DNA of 36,386 bases from NCBI GenBank assembly GCA_035942035.1, contig DASZDK010000077.1, forward strand, positions 1-36,386. Reading direction: 5' to 3'. Position numbers and translations under genes: made by a program. Of this stretch, positions 18,297-26,912 are shown piece after piece. Within the stretch, counting starts at the first letter, position 1; every line of letters begins with the position of its first letter. The DNA comes from JAHWJR01 sp035942035. GTDB lineage: Bacteria; Actinomycetota; Acidimicrobiia; Acidimicrobiales; CADCSY01. The notes under the pieces are model-generated. The model was not told the DNA's origin. It searched no databases and worked only from the letters and a program-made list of their open reading frames with translations.

Positions 18297-18509
18297 CTAT
18301 TCGTGGCGGGACAGGCTGTCGCCGATGAGCCAGAACATCGGCGGCCACAAGCCGACGAACAGCGCCCGCCGCTCGGCGTTGCCCCGCTCGTCCTGGTCGA
18401 CGGTCTTGGCCCTGATCCACAAACCGATGCACAGCCCGATGCTGGCCAGCGACGTGGCGTAGCAATGTGAGCTGCGCAGCGGGCTTCGCCGGAGGACCGC
18501 TGCCACCAT
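18297..18509 (-). CDS. Small two-helix membrane protein, unknown function
   Basis: A 70-residue frame with two hydrophobic stretches (SLASIGLCIGLWI and ALFVGLWPPMFWLIGDSL) separated by a charged loop RAKTVDQDERGNAERR. The second stretch, FVGLWPPMFWLIGDSL, looks like the actinobacterial small proteins that end in FVGLWxPTFxxLG. Start at ATG 18509 gives a basic N-terminus. It is convergent with the zinc-ribbon gene and divergent from the DUF1990-like gene. No function can be assigned. The in-frame length, the sensible membrane topology and the lack of any other gene here support it as real. Confidence 0.5.
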   Translation of the reverse strand: MVAAVLRRSPLRSSHCYATSLASIGLCIGLWIRAKTVDQDERGNAERRALFVGLWPPMFWLIGDSLSRHE

Positions 18510-18562
18510 GGACCGCCAAAGTACAAGGTTTGGACGAATCGGTACGAGCCAAGAATGAGGCG

Positions 18563-19960
18563 GTGCCGGGCCCGCAGTCGTTCGGTCGCAACCTCGCCAC
18601 CACCGTGGCGTGGCCGTTCGGCGTCTCTCTCACCTCCTGGGACTACATGTGGCGGACCACCCCGCTGCATCGGCGTGAGCTTCCCGGGACGCAGGCCGAC
18701 GACGCCGGGCCGGCCCTGCCGATTGGCGTCTCCCGCCAGGAGCTGCAACCGGCCGACGCCGGCGTCGGGCCCCTGTTCCACCGCCGGTACCGCGTCCGGA
18801 TACGCGAGGCGCAGCTCGATGCCCGAGAGCTCCTCGCTCGCATCACCGCGGATCCCAACATCGTGGCGCCGACGGAGTTCGCTCGGTTCGCCAAGGTGCA
18901 CGGGGACGAGGGTCCGATGCGGGTGGGCGACGAGTACCTGGTGCGCATGCCCGGACCGTGGAACGGCCCCGTGCGGGTGGTGGCCCGCACGCCGACGTCG
19001 TTTCGGCTCGCCACCCTGCAGGGGCATCTCGAGGCGGGGCAGATCCAGCTCAGCGCCACTGATGACGACGGGGGCGAACTGCGCTGCACCATCGAGTCGT
19101 GGGCACGCAGCGGCGACCGTCTCTCACTCTTGCTCTACAAGAACTTGCGCATGGCCAAAGAGGTCCAGCTGCACATGTGGACCTCGGTGCTCGAACGGGC
19201 TGCCCGTATCGCCGGTGGCCGTCTGACAGGCGGGATCGACATCGAGACGCACCGTGTCGACGAGGTCGGGGGCGACCGGCGGCCGCTCGCCGACGCCGGC
19301 GCCAGGCGGATGCTCGACGAGCTCCACGGCAAGGCGCTCAACTTCGAGCTCGACGACCGCAGCGGGTTCACGCCGCAGACCGGCTGGAAGGTCGACGAGT
19401 ACTGCCAACCGCTGCCGCCCGAGCCGCCCGGCGACGCCGTTCCCGGCGGCAGCTGGGAGATCGCTCGGGATCTCATGCGGAACTACGAGTTTGCCGACCC
19501 CGCCATCGTCCGGGCGGTGTACCACCGCGAGCGGCCGCTGGAGGAGCGGGACATGCTGCTGGAGGCGCGCATGTTCGGGCTGCGCTTCCGCTTCGGGGTG
19601 CGGGTCGGCGGCGTGCGCGACGAGATCCGTGACATCGACGGCCGGCAGGTCCGGGTGTGGGGCTGGAACTACCGCACGTTGCAGGGCCATCTGGAGATGG
19701 GGCAGATGGACTACGAGGTGTGGAAGTGGCTCGACACCGGCGACGTCGAGTTCCGCACGTGCCGTTTCTCGCGCCGGGCCAGCGTCGGCAACCCCGTCGT
19801 CCGCCTGGGCCTGTGGCTGTTCGGACGGCGTCGGCAGGTGCAGTTCGCTCAGCACGCGTGCGAGCGGATGGCCCGCCTGACCGAGGAGGCGCTGGCCGGT
19901 CGGCCGGGGTCAGCGGGTGTTCCCCGTGCCGGTGACCTGATCGAGGTAGCGGGACGCTGA
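18563..19960 (+). CDS. Protein with two DUF1990-like domains in tandem
   Basis: About 465 residues, function unknown. The C-terminal half matches DUF1990: VRVWGWNYRTLQGHLEMGQM, then DYEVWKWLDTGDVEFRTCRF, SVGNPVVRLGLWLFGRRRQV and FAQHACERMARL. The N-terminal half has a diverged copy of the same block (18971-19045: VRVVARTPTSFRLATLQGHL followed by EAGQI; then IESWARSGD and LRMAKEVQLHMWTSVLERAA), so the protein probably arose by internal duplication. DUF1990 has the fold expected of lipid- or ligand-binding START-like/cupin-like proteins only by prediction. The start is uncertain: GTG at 18563 avoids overlap with the divergent small gene, GTG at 18467 is an alternative, and the conserved part begins at FGRNLATTVAWPFGV (about 18581). 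No membrane segment or signal peptide is evident. Confidence 0.8.
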   Translation: MPGPQSFGRNLATTVAWPFGVSLTSWDYMWRTTPLHRRELPGTQADDAGPALPIGVSRQELQPADAGVGPLFHRRYRVRIREAQLDARELLARITADPNIVAPTEFARFAKVHGDEGPMRVGDEYLVRMPGPWNGPVRVVARTPTSFRLATLQGHLEAGQIQLSATDDDGGELRCTIESWARSGDRLSLLLYKNLRMAKEVQLHMWTSVLERAARIAGGRLTGGIDIETHRVDEVGGDRRPLADAGARRMLDELHGKALNFELDDRSGFTPQTGWKVDEYCQPLPPEPPGDAVPGGSWEIARDLMRNYEFADPAIVRAVYHRERPLEERDMLLEARMFGLRFRFGVRVGGVRDEIRDIDGRQVRVWGWNYRTLQGHLEMGQMDYEVWKWLDTGDVEFRTCRFSRRASVGNPVVRLGLWLFGRRRQVQFAQHACERMARLTEEALAGRPGSAGVPRAGDLIEVAGR

Positions 19961-20185
19961 TGCCGTCCTGGTGTGGGCCCGTTCGTCGTCGCGGGGCACA
20001 CCGAGCGCGTGTCCGAAGGCCACTGCTGCACCGGCTCCCCTGTGACCAGCAGGAGTCGGTCGGCAAGGAGCTGGCGGCGAGCCCGCCCCGGGGCCGGCCG
20101 GCGGTGCAGCGTTTTGGGTCCCAGGGGCCCGAGGACCCTGTGGGTTCGGAACTGCCCCGCTCCAGAACTGACCGGCTCGACCTCG

Positions 20186-22242
20186 TCAGGTGCCCCGTGC
20201 CTTGGCCAGGACCAAGGGTGAACGGCGGCGGCGCCGGCCTGCCGCAACGCGTCGGCGACGACGGCGAGCGTCCATCCCGAGTCGACCAGGTCGTCGACCA
20301 CCAGGACCGGTTCGTCGGCGAGCGGCTCGGTGATCACAAAGGCGCCGTCGACGTTGCGGAGCTGCTGGAAGCTGTTCTCCATCTCGCTCTGAGGCCTCCC
20401 CGGTCGCGACCGACGCAGCACCTCCCGGTACGGCAGCCCGAGGCTGGACGCCACCCGCTGAGCGAAGTCGACGACGAGCTCACCCGACGAGGTTGACGGC
20501 ACCGAGGTCACCCACGCCGGTGGGGGCGAGGGTTGCCAGCCGCTGACCACCCGTGCCGTGGCATCGATCAGGCCGTCGGGATAGGGCCGGCCGCCGTGCC
20601 TGGCCTGGCGCACCACCGAGCCCCACCCCCCGTCGCCGTAGACGCTCAGGGCCCGACCCGTCTCCGCCCGCCGGTCGGCCGGGATCCTCGGTCGAGAGCC
20701 GCCCCGGACCCACTGCTTCCGGGGTTCGATGGCCAACTGCGCACCTCGGAGGAAGGCGCCGGCCTCGGCCACGAGCTCGGTCGCCACCGCCAGATCGAGC
20801 GGAGCCCCCGTGCAGCGGTCGCAACGGCCGCACGCAGTGGCGGCGTCGTCGTCGAGGAACGCCCGCAGGAACACCATGCGGCAGCCTTGGGTGGCGGCGT
20901 AGTCGTGCATGGCCGCCTGCTCGGCTCGCCGCTGCGCCGTGACGGAGCCGACGCGCTGGGCCGGGTAGCTCCACGGCTGCGAGGTTCGGCGCCACCCGCC
21001 CTCGGCGTGCTCGACGGCGCCCTCCACGTCGAGCACCTTCAGCATCGCCTCGATGCGACTGCGGCGGGCATTGACGACGGTCTCGAGCTCGCCCATGGAC
21101 ACCGGCTCTGCCCGCTCGGCCATGAGCCCGACCACCGTCTCCGCCTGCTCCCGTGGAGGGAAGGCGGAGCTGATGAAGTGGTCCTGGATGTCGACGTCCT
21201 CGTGACCCCGCAGCAGGATCCCATGCGCCGACTCGAGCGCTCGCCCTGCCCGACCGACCTGCTGGTAGTAGGCGATCGGCGAGCCCGGGCTCTGGAAGTG
21301 GACGACGAAGGCCAGGTCGGGCTTGTCGAAGCCCATGCCGAGCGCCGAGGTGGCCACGACCACCTTGAGCTCGTTGGCCAGGAGCCGTCCCTCGATCTCG
21401 ACCCGGTCGTCGTTCTGGCCCTGGCCGGTGTAGGCCACCGCGTCGATGCCCTTGCGCTGCAGCCATTCGGTGAGTCGATGGGCGTCGTTGACGGTGAGGC
21501 AGTAGACGATGCCGCAACCCGGTAGGTCGGGGAGCCGCTGCGCCAGCCATGCCATGCGCGTCGCCGGGTCGGGGATGTCGGCCACGGCGAGGTGCAGGGC
21601 CTCCCGGTCGAGGGGGCCCCTGGTCACCAGCAAGTCGTCACCGAGCTGGTCGACCACGTCGGCCACGACCCGGTCGTTGGCCGTCGCCGTGGTGCAGAGG
21701 ACGGGCACGTCCCCGGGCAGGAGGTCGAGCACCTGTCGGATGCGCCGGTAGTCGGGACGGAAGTCGTGACCCCAGTCGCTGATGCAGTGGGCCTCGTCGA
21801 CGACGAACAACCCGATGGAGTCCACCAGGTCGGCCAACATGGTCTCGCGGAAGCGCCGGTTGTTGAGCCGCTCCGGTGAGATCAGCACCACGTCGACCTC
21901 GCCACGGCCGATGCGCTGCTCGATCTCGTGCCAGTCGTCGCGGTTGGTGCTGTTGATGGTGGCTGCCTGCACACCGAGGCGCGTGGCCGCCTCGATCTGG
22001 TTACGCATGAGGGCGAGCAGGGGCGAGACGAGCAGTGTCGGACCGGCGCCGCGATCGCGCAGGAGGCGGGTGGCGATGAAGTACACGGCGCTCTTGCCCC
22101 AGCCGGTCCGCTGAACGACCAGGGCACGCTGGCGCTCGGCCACCAGCGTCTCGATGGCCGCCCACTGCCCGTGGCGGAAGGTGGCGGCCGGGCGTCCGGT
22201 CAGCACCCGGAGCAGGTCCTCGGCTTCCTCTCGCAGTTGCAC
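20186..22242 (-). CDS. recQ: RecQ-family DNA helicase fused to a phosphoribosyltransferase domain; frameshift at the last codons
   Basis: ATP-dependent 3'-5' DNA helicase. It shows Walker A TGWGKS (K50), DEAH box D149-H152 in VVDEAHCISDWGHDFRPDY, helicase motifs VVATSALGMGFDKPD and QVGRAGRALES, and the RecQ zinc-binding cysteines in CRMVFLRAFLD...CGRCDRC. After a winged-helix-like part, a PRTase-type domain follows (about 560-680): SSGELVVDFAQRVASSLGLP and the PRPP-loop VLVVDDLVDSGWTLAVV. The frame breaks at 20216-20218: adding one C to CACCC gives AVHPLVLAKARGT and a stop at 20186 (685 residues), the natural end. As written it runs on to 19849 with a Pro/Arg-rich tail overlapping the DUF1990-like gene by 112 nt. 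ATG at 22242 is the first start. Probable role: DNA repair; the role of the PRTase part is unknown. Confidence 0.9.
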
Positions 22243-22371
22243 GTCGGCAACCCTACGAAGGAGCAGCGACAGTCACGGCTCGCTCGCTCATGAGGCCGGC
22301 ACCTGGCGCCGCTCTCTGCGAAGACGGCGCCTGACTGGTGACCACCGGCCAAACCGTCGTAGAAAGAACGG

Positions 22372-23922
22372 GTGAGCGACGGCGGGGCGCCCTCTGCGCT
22401 GGCGGCCATCGACATCGGGACGAACTCGTTCCACCTGGTCGTGGCCCGTCCGACCACGGCGATCGCCTTCGAGATCATCGCCAGGGAGAAGGAGGTGGTG
22501 CGCCTCGGCTCCGGCTCGGGGGACATGAAGAAGCTGGCCCCCGACGCCATCGATCGGGGCATCGCCGCGCTCACCCGCTTCCGCAAGGTCGCCGACATCT
22601 CCGACGCACCCATCCGGGCCATCGCCACCAGCGCCGTGCGCGAGGCCCACAACCGTGACGAGTTCGTCCGCCGGGCCCGTGACGAGGCCGGCGTCGACGT
22701 CGAGGTGGTGTCCGGGGTCGAGGAAGCCCGGCTCATCCACCTGGGGGTCCTCCAGGACGTGCCTGCCGCCGATCAACGCCTGGTGCTCATCGACATCGGC
22801 GGTGGCAGCACCGAGTTCGTGGTGGCGAAGGGGCCGGAGATGCTCGAGGCCCGCAGCCTCAAGCTCGGGGCCATCCGCCTGACCGACCGGTTCTTCCCCG
22901 AGGAGCCCATCACCTCCGAGCAGGTGAAGGAGTGCCGCATCCACATCCAGGCCTACCTGGGCCCGGTGGTGCGGGAGGTCGAGCGACACGGCTTCGACGT
23001 GGCCATCGGCAGCTCGGGCACCATCCTGAACCTGGCCGAGATGGCCCGCCAGCGCCGGGGCGAGTCCGGCCGCCTGGTGAGCAACGCCGCCTTCACCCGC
23101 AAGGAGCTGGGCAAGGTGGTCGACGCCTTGGTCGACGCCCCCACCGCCAAGAAGCGGACCAAGGTGCCCGGCCTCGACGCCAAGCGGGCCGACATCATCG
23201 TCGCCGGCGCCCTCCTGCTGGAGGAGGCCTTCGACGCGCTGGGCATCGAGGAGATGACGGTGTCGGACTACGCCCTGCGCGAGGGCCTGGTGCTCGACGC
23301 CCTGCAGCGCCAGAGCCCGTCGAGCGTCATCGGCGAGGGCACGGCGGACATCCGGGAGCGCAGCGTGCGCCGCTTGAGCCAAATGGCTGCCGAGGAGGCC
23401 GAGCACGTCGAACAGTCCCGACGCCTCGCGCTGGACCTGTTCGACGGCACGGCGGCCATCCACGGCCTCTACACGGCCAGCCGCGAGCTGCTGGCCGCGG
23501 CCGCCCTGCTGGCCAACGTGGGCGTCGCCATCTCGCATGAGCGGCACCACCACCACTCGTACTACGTCATCCGCAACGCCGAGCACCTGCGGGGCTTCAC
23601 CCAGCGGGAGGTGGAGCTGATCGCTCAGGTGGCCCGCTACCACCGCAAGAGTGCGCCCAAGAACAAGCACGAGGCGTTCGCCTCGCTGTCCTCGTCCGAC
23701 CAGCACCTGGTGCGGACCCTCGCCGGCATCCTCCGCGTCGCCATCGCACTGGACCGCAGCCACGACAACCGGGTCGCCGGCTTCACCGTGGAGTGCTCGC
23801 CCGACGCAGTCGTCCTGAAGCTGGAGGTGCGGGGCGATCCCTCGCTGGAGCTCTACACCGCCGACGAGCGCAAGGGCCTGCTGGAGCAGGCGCTCGACAC
23901 CGAGGTCCGCTTCGAGGTGTGA
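22372..23922 (+). CDS. ppx: Exopolyphosphatase/guanosine pentaphosphate phosphatase (Ppx/GppA)
   Basis: Hydrolyses terminal phosphates from polyphosphate, and possibly pppGpp, in the cytoplasm. The 516-residue protein has the ASKHA-type phosphate loops LAAIDIGTNSFHLVVA (about 10-25) and LIDIGGGSTEFVVAKG (about 142-157), plus IRAIATSAVREAHNRDEF and VAIGSSGTILNLAE. A C-terminal HD-like helical domain follows, with ANVGVAISHERHHHHSYYVI and the NAEHLRGFTQREVELIAQVA block. Length matches the two-domain form. The start is GTG at 22372 with a weak purine-rich site (GAAAGAACGG). It is divergent from recQ (129-nt gap) and followed by a GC-rich hairpin. Confidence 0.93.
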   Translation: MSDGGAPSALAAIDIGTNSFHLVVARPTTAIAFEIIAREKEVVRLGSGSGDMKKLAPDAIDRGIAALTRFRKVADISDAPIRAIATSAVREAHNRDEFVRRARDEAGVDVEVVSGVEEARLIHLGVLQDVPAADQRLVLIDIGGGSTEFVVAKGPEMLEARSLKLGAIRLTDRFFPEEPITSEQVKECRIHIQAYLGPVVREVERHGFDVAIGSSGTILNLAEMARQRRGESGRLVSNAAFTRKELGKVVDALVDAPTAKKRTKVPGLDAKRADIIVAGALLLEEAFDALGIEEMTVSDYALREGLVLDALQRQSPSSVIGEGTADIRERSVRRLSQMAAEEAEHVEQSRRLALDLFDGTAAIHGLYTASRELLAAAALLANVGVAISHERHHHHSYYVIRNAEHLRGFTQREVELIAQVARYHRKSAPKNKHEAFASLSSSDQHLVRTLAGILRVAIALDRSHDNRVAGFTVECSPDAVVLKLEVRGDPSLELYTADERKGLLEQALDTEVRFEV

Positions 23923-23926
23923 GCGC

Positions 23927-23946
23927 CGGCCCCCGGCCGCGGGCCG
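23927..23946 (+). terminator. GC-rich hairpin after ppx
   Basis: CGGCCC (23927-23932) and GGGCCG (23941-23946) form a 6-bp stem around an 8-nt loop, starting 4 nt after the ppx stop. There is no T-tract. It is plausible as an actinobacterial-style terminator, but GC-rich repeats are common here by chance. Confidence 0.45.
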
Positions 23947-24045
23947 CCTGCAGGTGGACAGCAGTTCCGGAATCACCGAGCGGCCGGGTAACCGCTCATG
24001 GTGGCGGGTAAGTCTGGCTGACAAACCCCCCAAGGAGGCAGAAAC

Positions 24046-24219
24046 GTGGGATTCGACGACAAGGTTTCCAACAAGGCCCAGGAGTTCAAGGGCAAGGGCA
24101 AGGAGGCTGGAGGCAAGGCCAGCGACGACCCGGAACTGCAGGCCGAGGGCAAGGCCGACCAGAAGAAGGCAAACCTCAAGGACGTCGGCGAGAAGGTCAA
24201 GGACGTGTTCAAGAAGTAG
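24046..24219 (+). CDS. CsbD-family stress-response peptide, 57 aa
   Basis: A small, highly charged, Lys/Gly-rich protein beginning GTG (MGFDDKVSNKAQEFKGKGKE) and ending DVGEKVKDVFKK. The pattern DKxxNKAQExKGKxKEAxGKxxDDPELQAEGKADQxK is the CsbD signature; the family is induced by general stress (sigma-B in Bacillus) and has no known biochemical activity. GTG at 24046 is supported by a strong AAGGAGG at 24032-24038. No cysteine or membrane segment is present. It stands between ppx and the convergent helicase, each with its own gap, so it is probably transcribed alone. Confidence 0.92.
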   Translation: MGFDDKVSNKAQEFKGKGKEAGGKASDDPELQAEGKADQKKANLKDVGEKVKDVFKK

Positions 24220-24296
24220 GAACGCGGGCGTCGGCCCCTGGCTGAAGCACCTTCCGCGAAAAGCGGCCATCCTTGTCGTAGAGAGAGGGTCGGGGG

Positions 24297-26773
24297 CTAC
24301 AGGAACCGAGCGGCGTCGAGGGCCTCGGAGTTGGCGTGGCCCTCGAGGGCGGCGAGAGCGGACATGCCGGGCGAGCGGTGGCGGCGGATGAAGTCCCAAT
24401 CGCCGACGAGGTACAGACGGCGGCGCGCCCGGGTGATGCCCACGTTCAGGAGCTTGGCCGCCGACACCGCCCGCCGGGGTCCTGACAAGTCAGCCACCGT
24501 CACCCATCGCTCGGTGTCATCCTGCATCAGGTCGAAGATCACGGTCTCGAACTGTCGCCCCTGGAAGCGGTGTGACGTAACGCACTCCACGTCGAGCCCG
24601 TCCGTGCGCATCCGACGGGCAGCCCGGACGGCCTGTGAACTGTACGGGCTGACGAACCCGACGTTGCCCGCGCCCTCCGGAAGACCACGGGCGACCGAGG
24701 CCAGGAGTTCGAGGCCAAGGGGACTGTGCCAGGAACGGCCATCACGCTGGAGGCCCTTGTCGGCGTGTCGGCTGGTGTCGATCAGCGTGATGGTCGGCCC
24801 GTCGGCGCCCGTGGAGATGTGGTGGCTCTGCAGCATCCCGTCGTAGCAGAAGGCGTTGACCACGTCGGCGATCACCGACGGATAGCGGTACTGCAGCCGC
24901 AGGGCAACGCATCGGGGGTGTGCTTCTGCCGTCGCCCGGCTCCGGATGCCGGCGAGGTTGAAGACGTCCTGCTCCTGCCACGCCGCAATCTCCTCCTCCT
25001 CGGGCGTTGTGGCGTCGTCAGGATCGGCGATCGGTGCGTTCTGTAGGAAATCCCCCACCAGGGCCAGCGTGGAATCGGCACGGGAACCGGCGTACACCAC
25101 CGACGGGGCGTCTGCGCTGGCCACCTCGTCCAGGATCACGACATCGAACCGGCGCTTGGCCAGCCCCGAGTTGGTGGTCAGGCTGGCCAGCGTGCAGGCA
25201 ATGACCTTCGCTTCGGCATAGAGCCGGGCACGGGTAGTGCTCATCTCGTCGGCCAGGAGCTCCTCGGCGCGCTTGATGTCGCACGCTTCGGCATCCAACC
25301 GAGTCACGATGCCATTGAGCCGGTCGCGTTCATCGAGTTGCTCCAGGACACCTCGTTCTTCGGGCATCGGCCATGATCGATTCCGCACCGGGCACGGCGC
25401 TCGCCGCCTGACGGAGGCCTTCCAACGCAGCCGTTGTCTCCGAGATCTCAGCGCGGATGCGCTCGACCCTCTCGTCGAGTTTGTCGTCGGCGACGCCGAG
25501 CCTGGCGAAGTCGCCGTCCCTGCTCGCCCGAGCGCGCGCGGCCGCCTCGGCAGCGGCGAGTCTGGCCCGAGCGCCCTGGAGGTGATCGGTGGTGGCCCTG
25601 AACCGCCGCTGCGCTCGCAGGACGCTCGCCTCCAGCTCCATGCAGCGGGCCTGCAGCTGGGCGTGCTTTCCGCGCCGGCGGCTGAGGGCCCAACCCCGCC
25701 GTTCCCCGCTCTGCGTCATCCGCAGCTGGGACGCCTGTTGATCGAGTTGGAGCGCCCGGTACTCCTCGGAGGCCTCGAGCTGCTCTGCCTCCGCGACCGC
25801 CAGGTCACGGGCGGCGTCGTCGCGATGCCGTACGTGCAGCGCGAGCTCCAACGCGAACCCCAGGCGGACCTGTAGGAGCTTTTGATCGTGCTCAAACACG
25901 GAGATCTTCTCGGCGGCGGTGACGGCGCGCCGCGCCGCCCGCACTCTGTCGGCATCGACGGCGGTCGTCGCCTCGACGCACTCGACAAGAGCACCCCGGG
26001 CCGGATGATCTCGACACCCGTGTTTGAGCGCTCGCCACTCTCGTGACCACTCCGGGGCTGGACAGGGTGGTGGCCACTGGCGGTTGGATCAGCGCTTCGA
26101 GGACGTTGTCGACGGCCACGTTGGTGTGCGAGGCGATCAGGACGGAGCGTCCTTGTTCGACCGCGTGTCGAACGGCGGCGGTGATGACCTTCGTCTTGCC
26201 CGTGCCCGGCGGGCCCCAGACGAAGAAGGCGCCATCGGTTGTCATCGCACCCAGCGCCTTCTGCTGATCGGGATTCAGGCCCTGATCGGGCGGCAACCAC
26301 CGGGGAGACCAGCCTCGGAGCTCCACCGGTCCGCCGCTCCACAGCTCTGCCACGAGATCACCTCGCGTGGCCGCCTTCAGCTTGTCTCGCAGCGCCTTGG
26401 TGAGCTTGATCTTGACATCGGATCGACAAAAGACGCGCACCATTCTCGCCCCGCCGAGGGCGGCGCGAGTCGCTGGGGGCACCGTGAAGTGAAGCGCCCT
26501 GCCGGTGAAGTGGTGCAACTCCAGGGTGTGACGATCTTGGGGGCGTCCGTCGTTGTGGTCAGCATCGACTGCGTAGAACTGTTGCTCGATCCACCGCTCG
26601 GTGCGGGTCGTCCAGACCTCGAGCCGGTGACCCGCCGGCGGCAGGGCGACCGGCCCATCGGCGAGCGGGTCACCAGGGCCGTTGAGCGAGAGCTGGCGGA
26701 GCGACGCGTCGGCCGCCCGGAGAGCAGCGGCGCGAAGCGCGTCCCAGCTCGTCTCGTCCGGCTGTTGCTCCAT
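24297..26773 (-). pseudogene. UPF1/DNA2-like SF1 helicase with coiled-coil insertion, three frame breaks
   Basis: The pieces encode one SF1 helicase: an N-terminal domain (1-165), then LNPDQQKALGAM, Walker A GPPGTGKT (K193), motif Ia IASHTNVAVDNVLEALI, a long charged helical region (about 265-460, many Ala/Arg/Glu/Gln, coiled coil), Walker B VVILDEVASADAPSVV, motif III LVGDFLQNAPIAD, motif IV LRLQYRYPSVIADVVNAF, motif V ECVTSHRFQGRQFETVIFDL and motif VI LLNVGITRARRRLYLVGDWD. Three one-base corrections (add a base at 26035-26036 and at 25994-25997, remove one at 25362-25364) restore one 825-residue protein: VVTRVGERSNTGVEIIRPGG, ALVECVEATTAV, and MADAEERGVLEQLDERDRL. All breaks are in runs of C/G. 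As written it cannot make an active helicase. It is divergent from recC (139 bp). Role unknown: repair, RNA processing or defence are possible. Confidence 0.82.
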
Positions 26774-26912
26774 GCCGCTCAGAGATTACAACGTAAGGAC
26801 GACGACCGCACCCACTGCACGTGCGCTACGGCAGTTCAGACGCCGGTCGGGCGGCGCCCCACACCGGCAACGGCACGCGCCGTGTCCGTCGGCCTGGAAG
26901 GATCGTTGCGAC

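Noticed and set aside
19961..20185. Plus-strand frame starting at 19960
   Set aside because: It is the complement of the RecQ end and its frameshifted tail; no independent evidence of coding.
24254..24266. CCGC-GAAAA-GCGG hairpin between csbD and the helicase gene
   Set aside because: A 4-bp stem is too short to call a terminator with confidence.
22288..24399. 703-codon frame antisense to ppx
   Set aside because: Shadow composition, covers csbD and the start of ppx, no recognisable domain.
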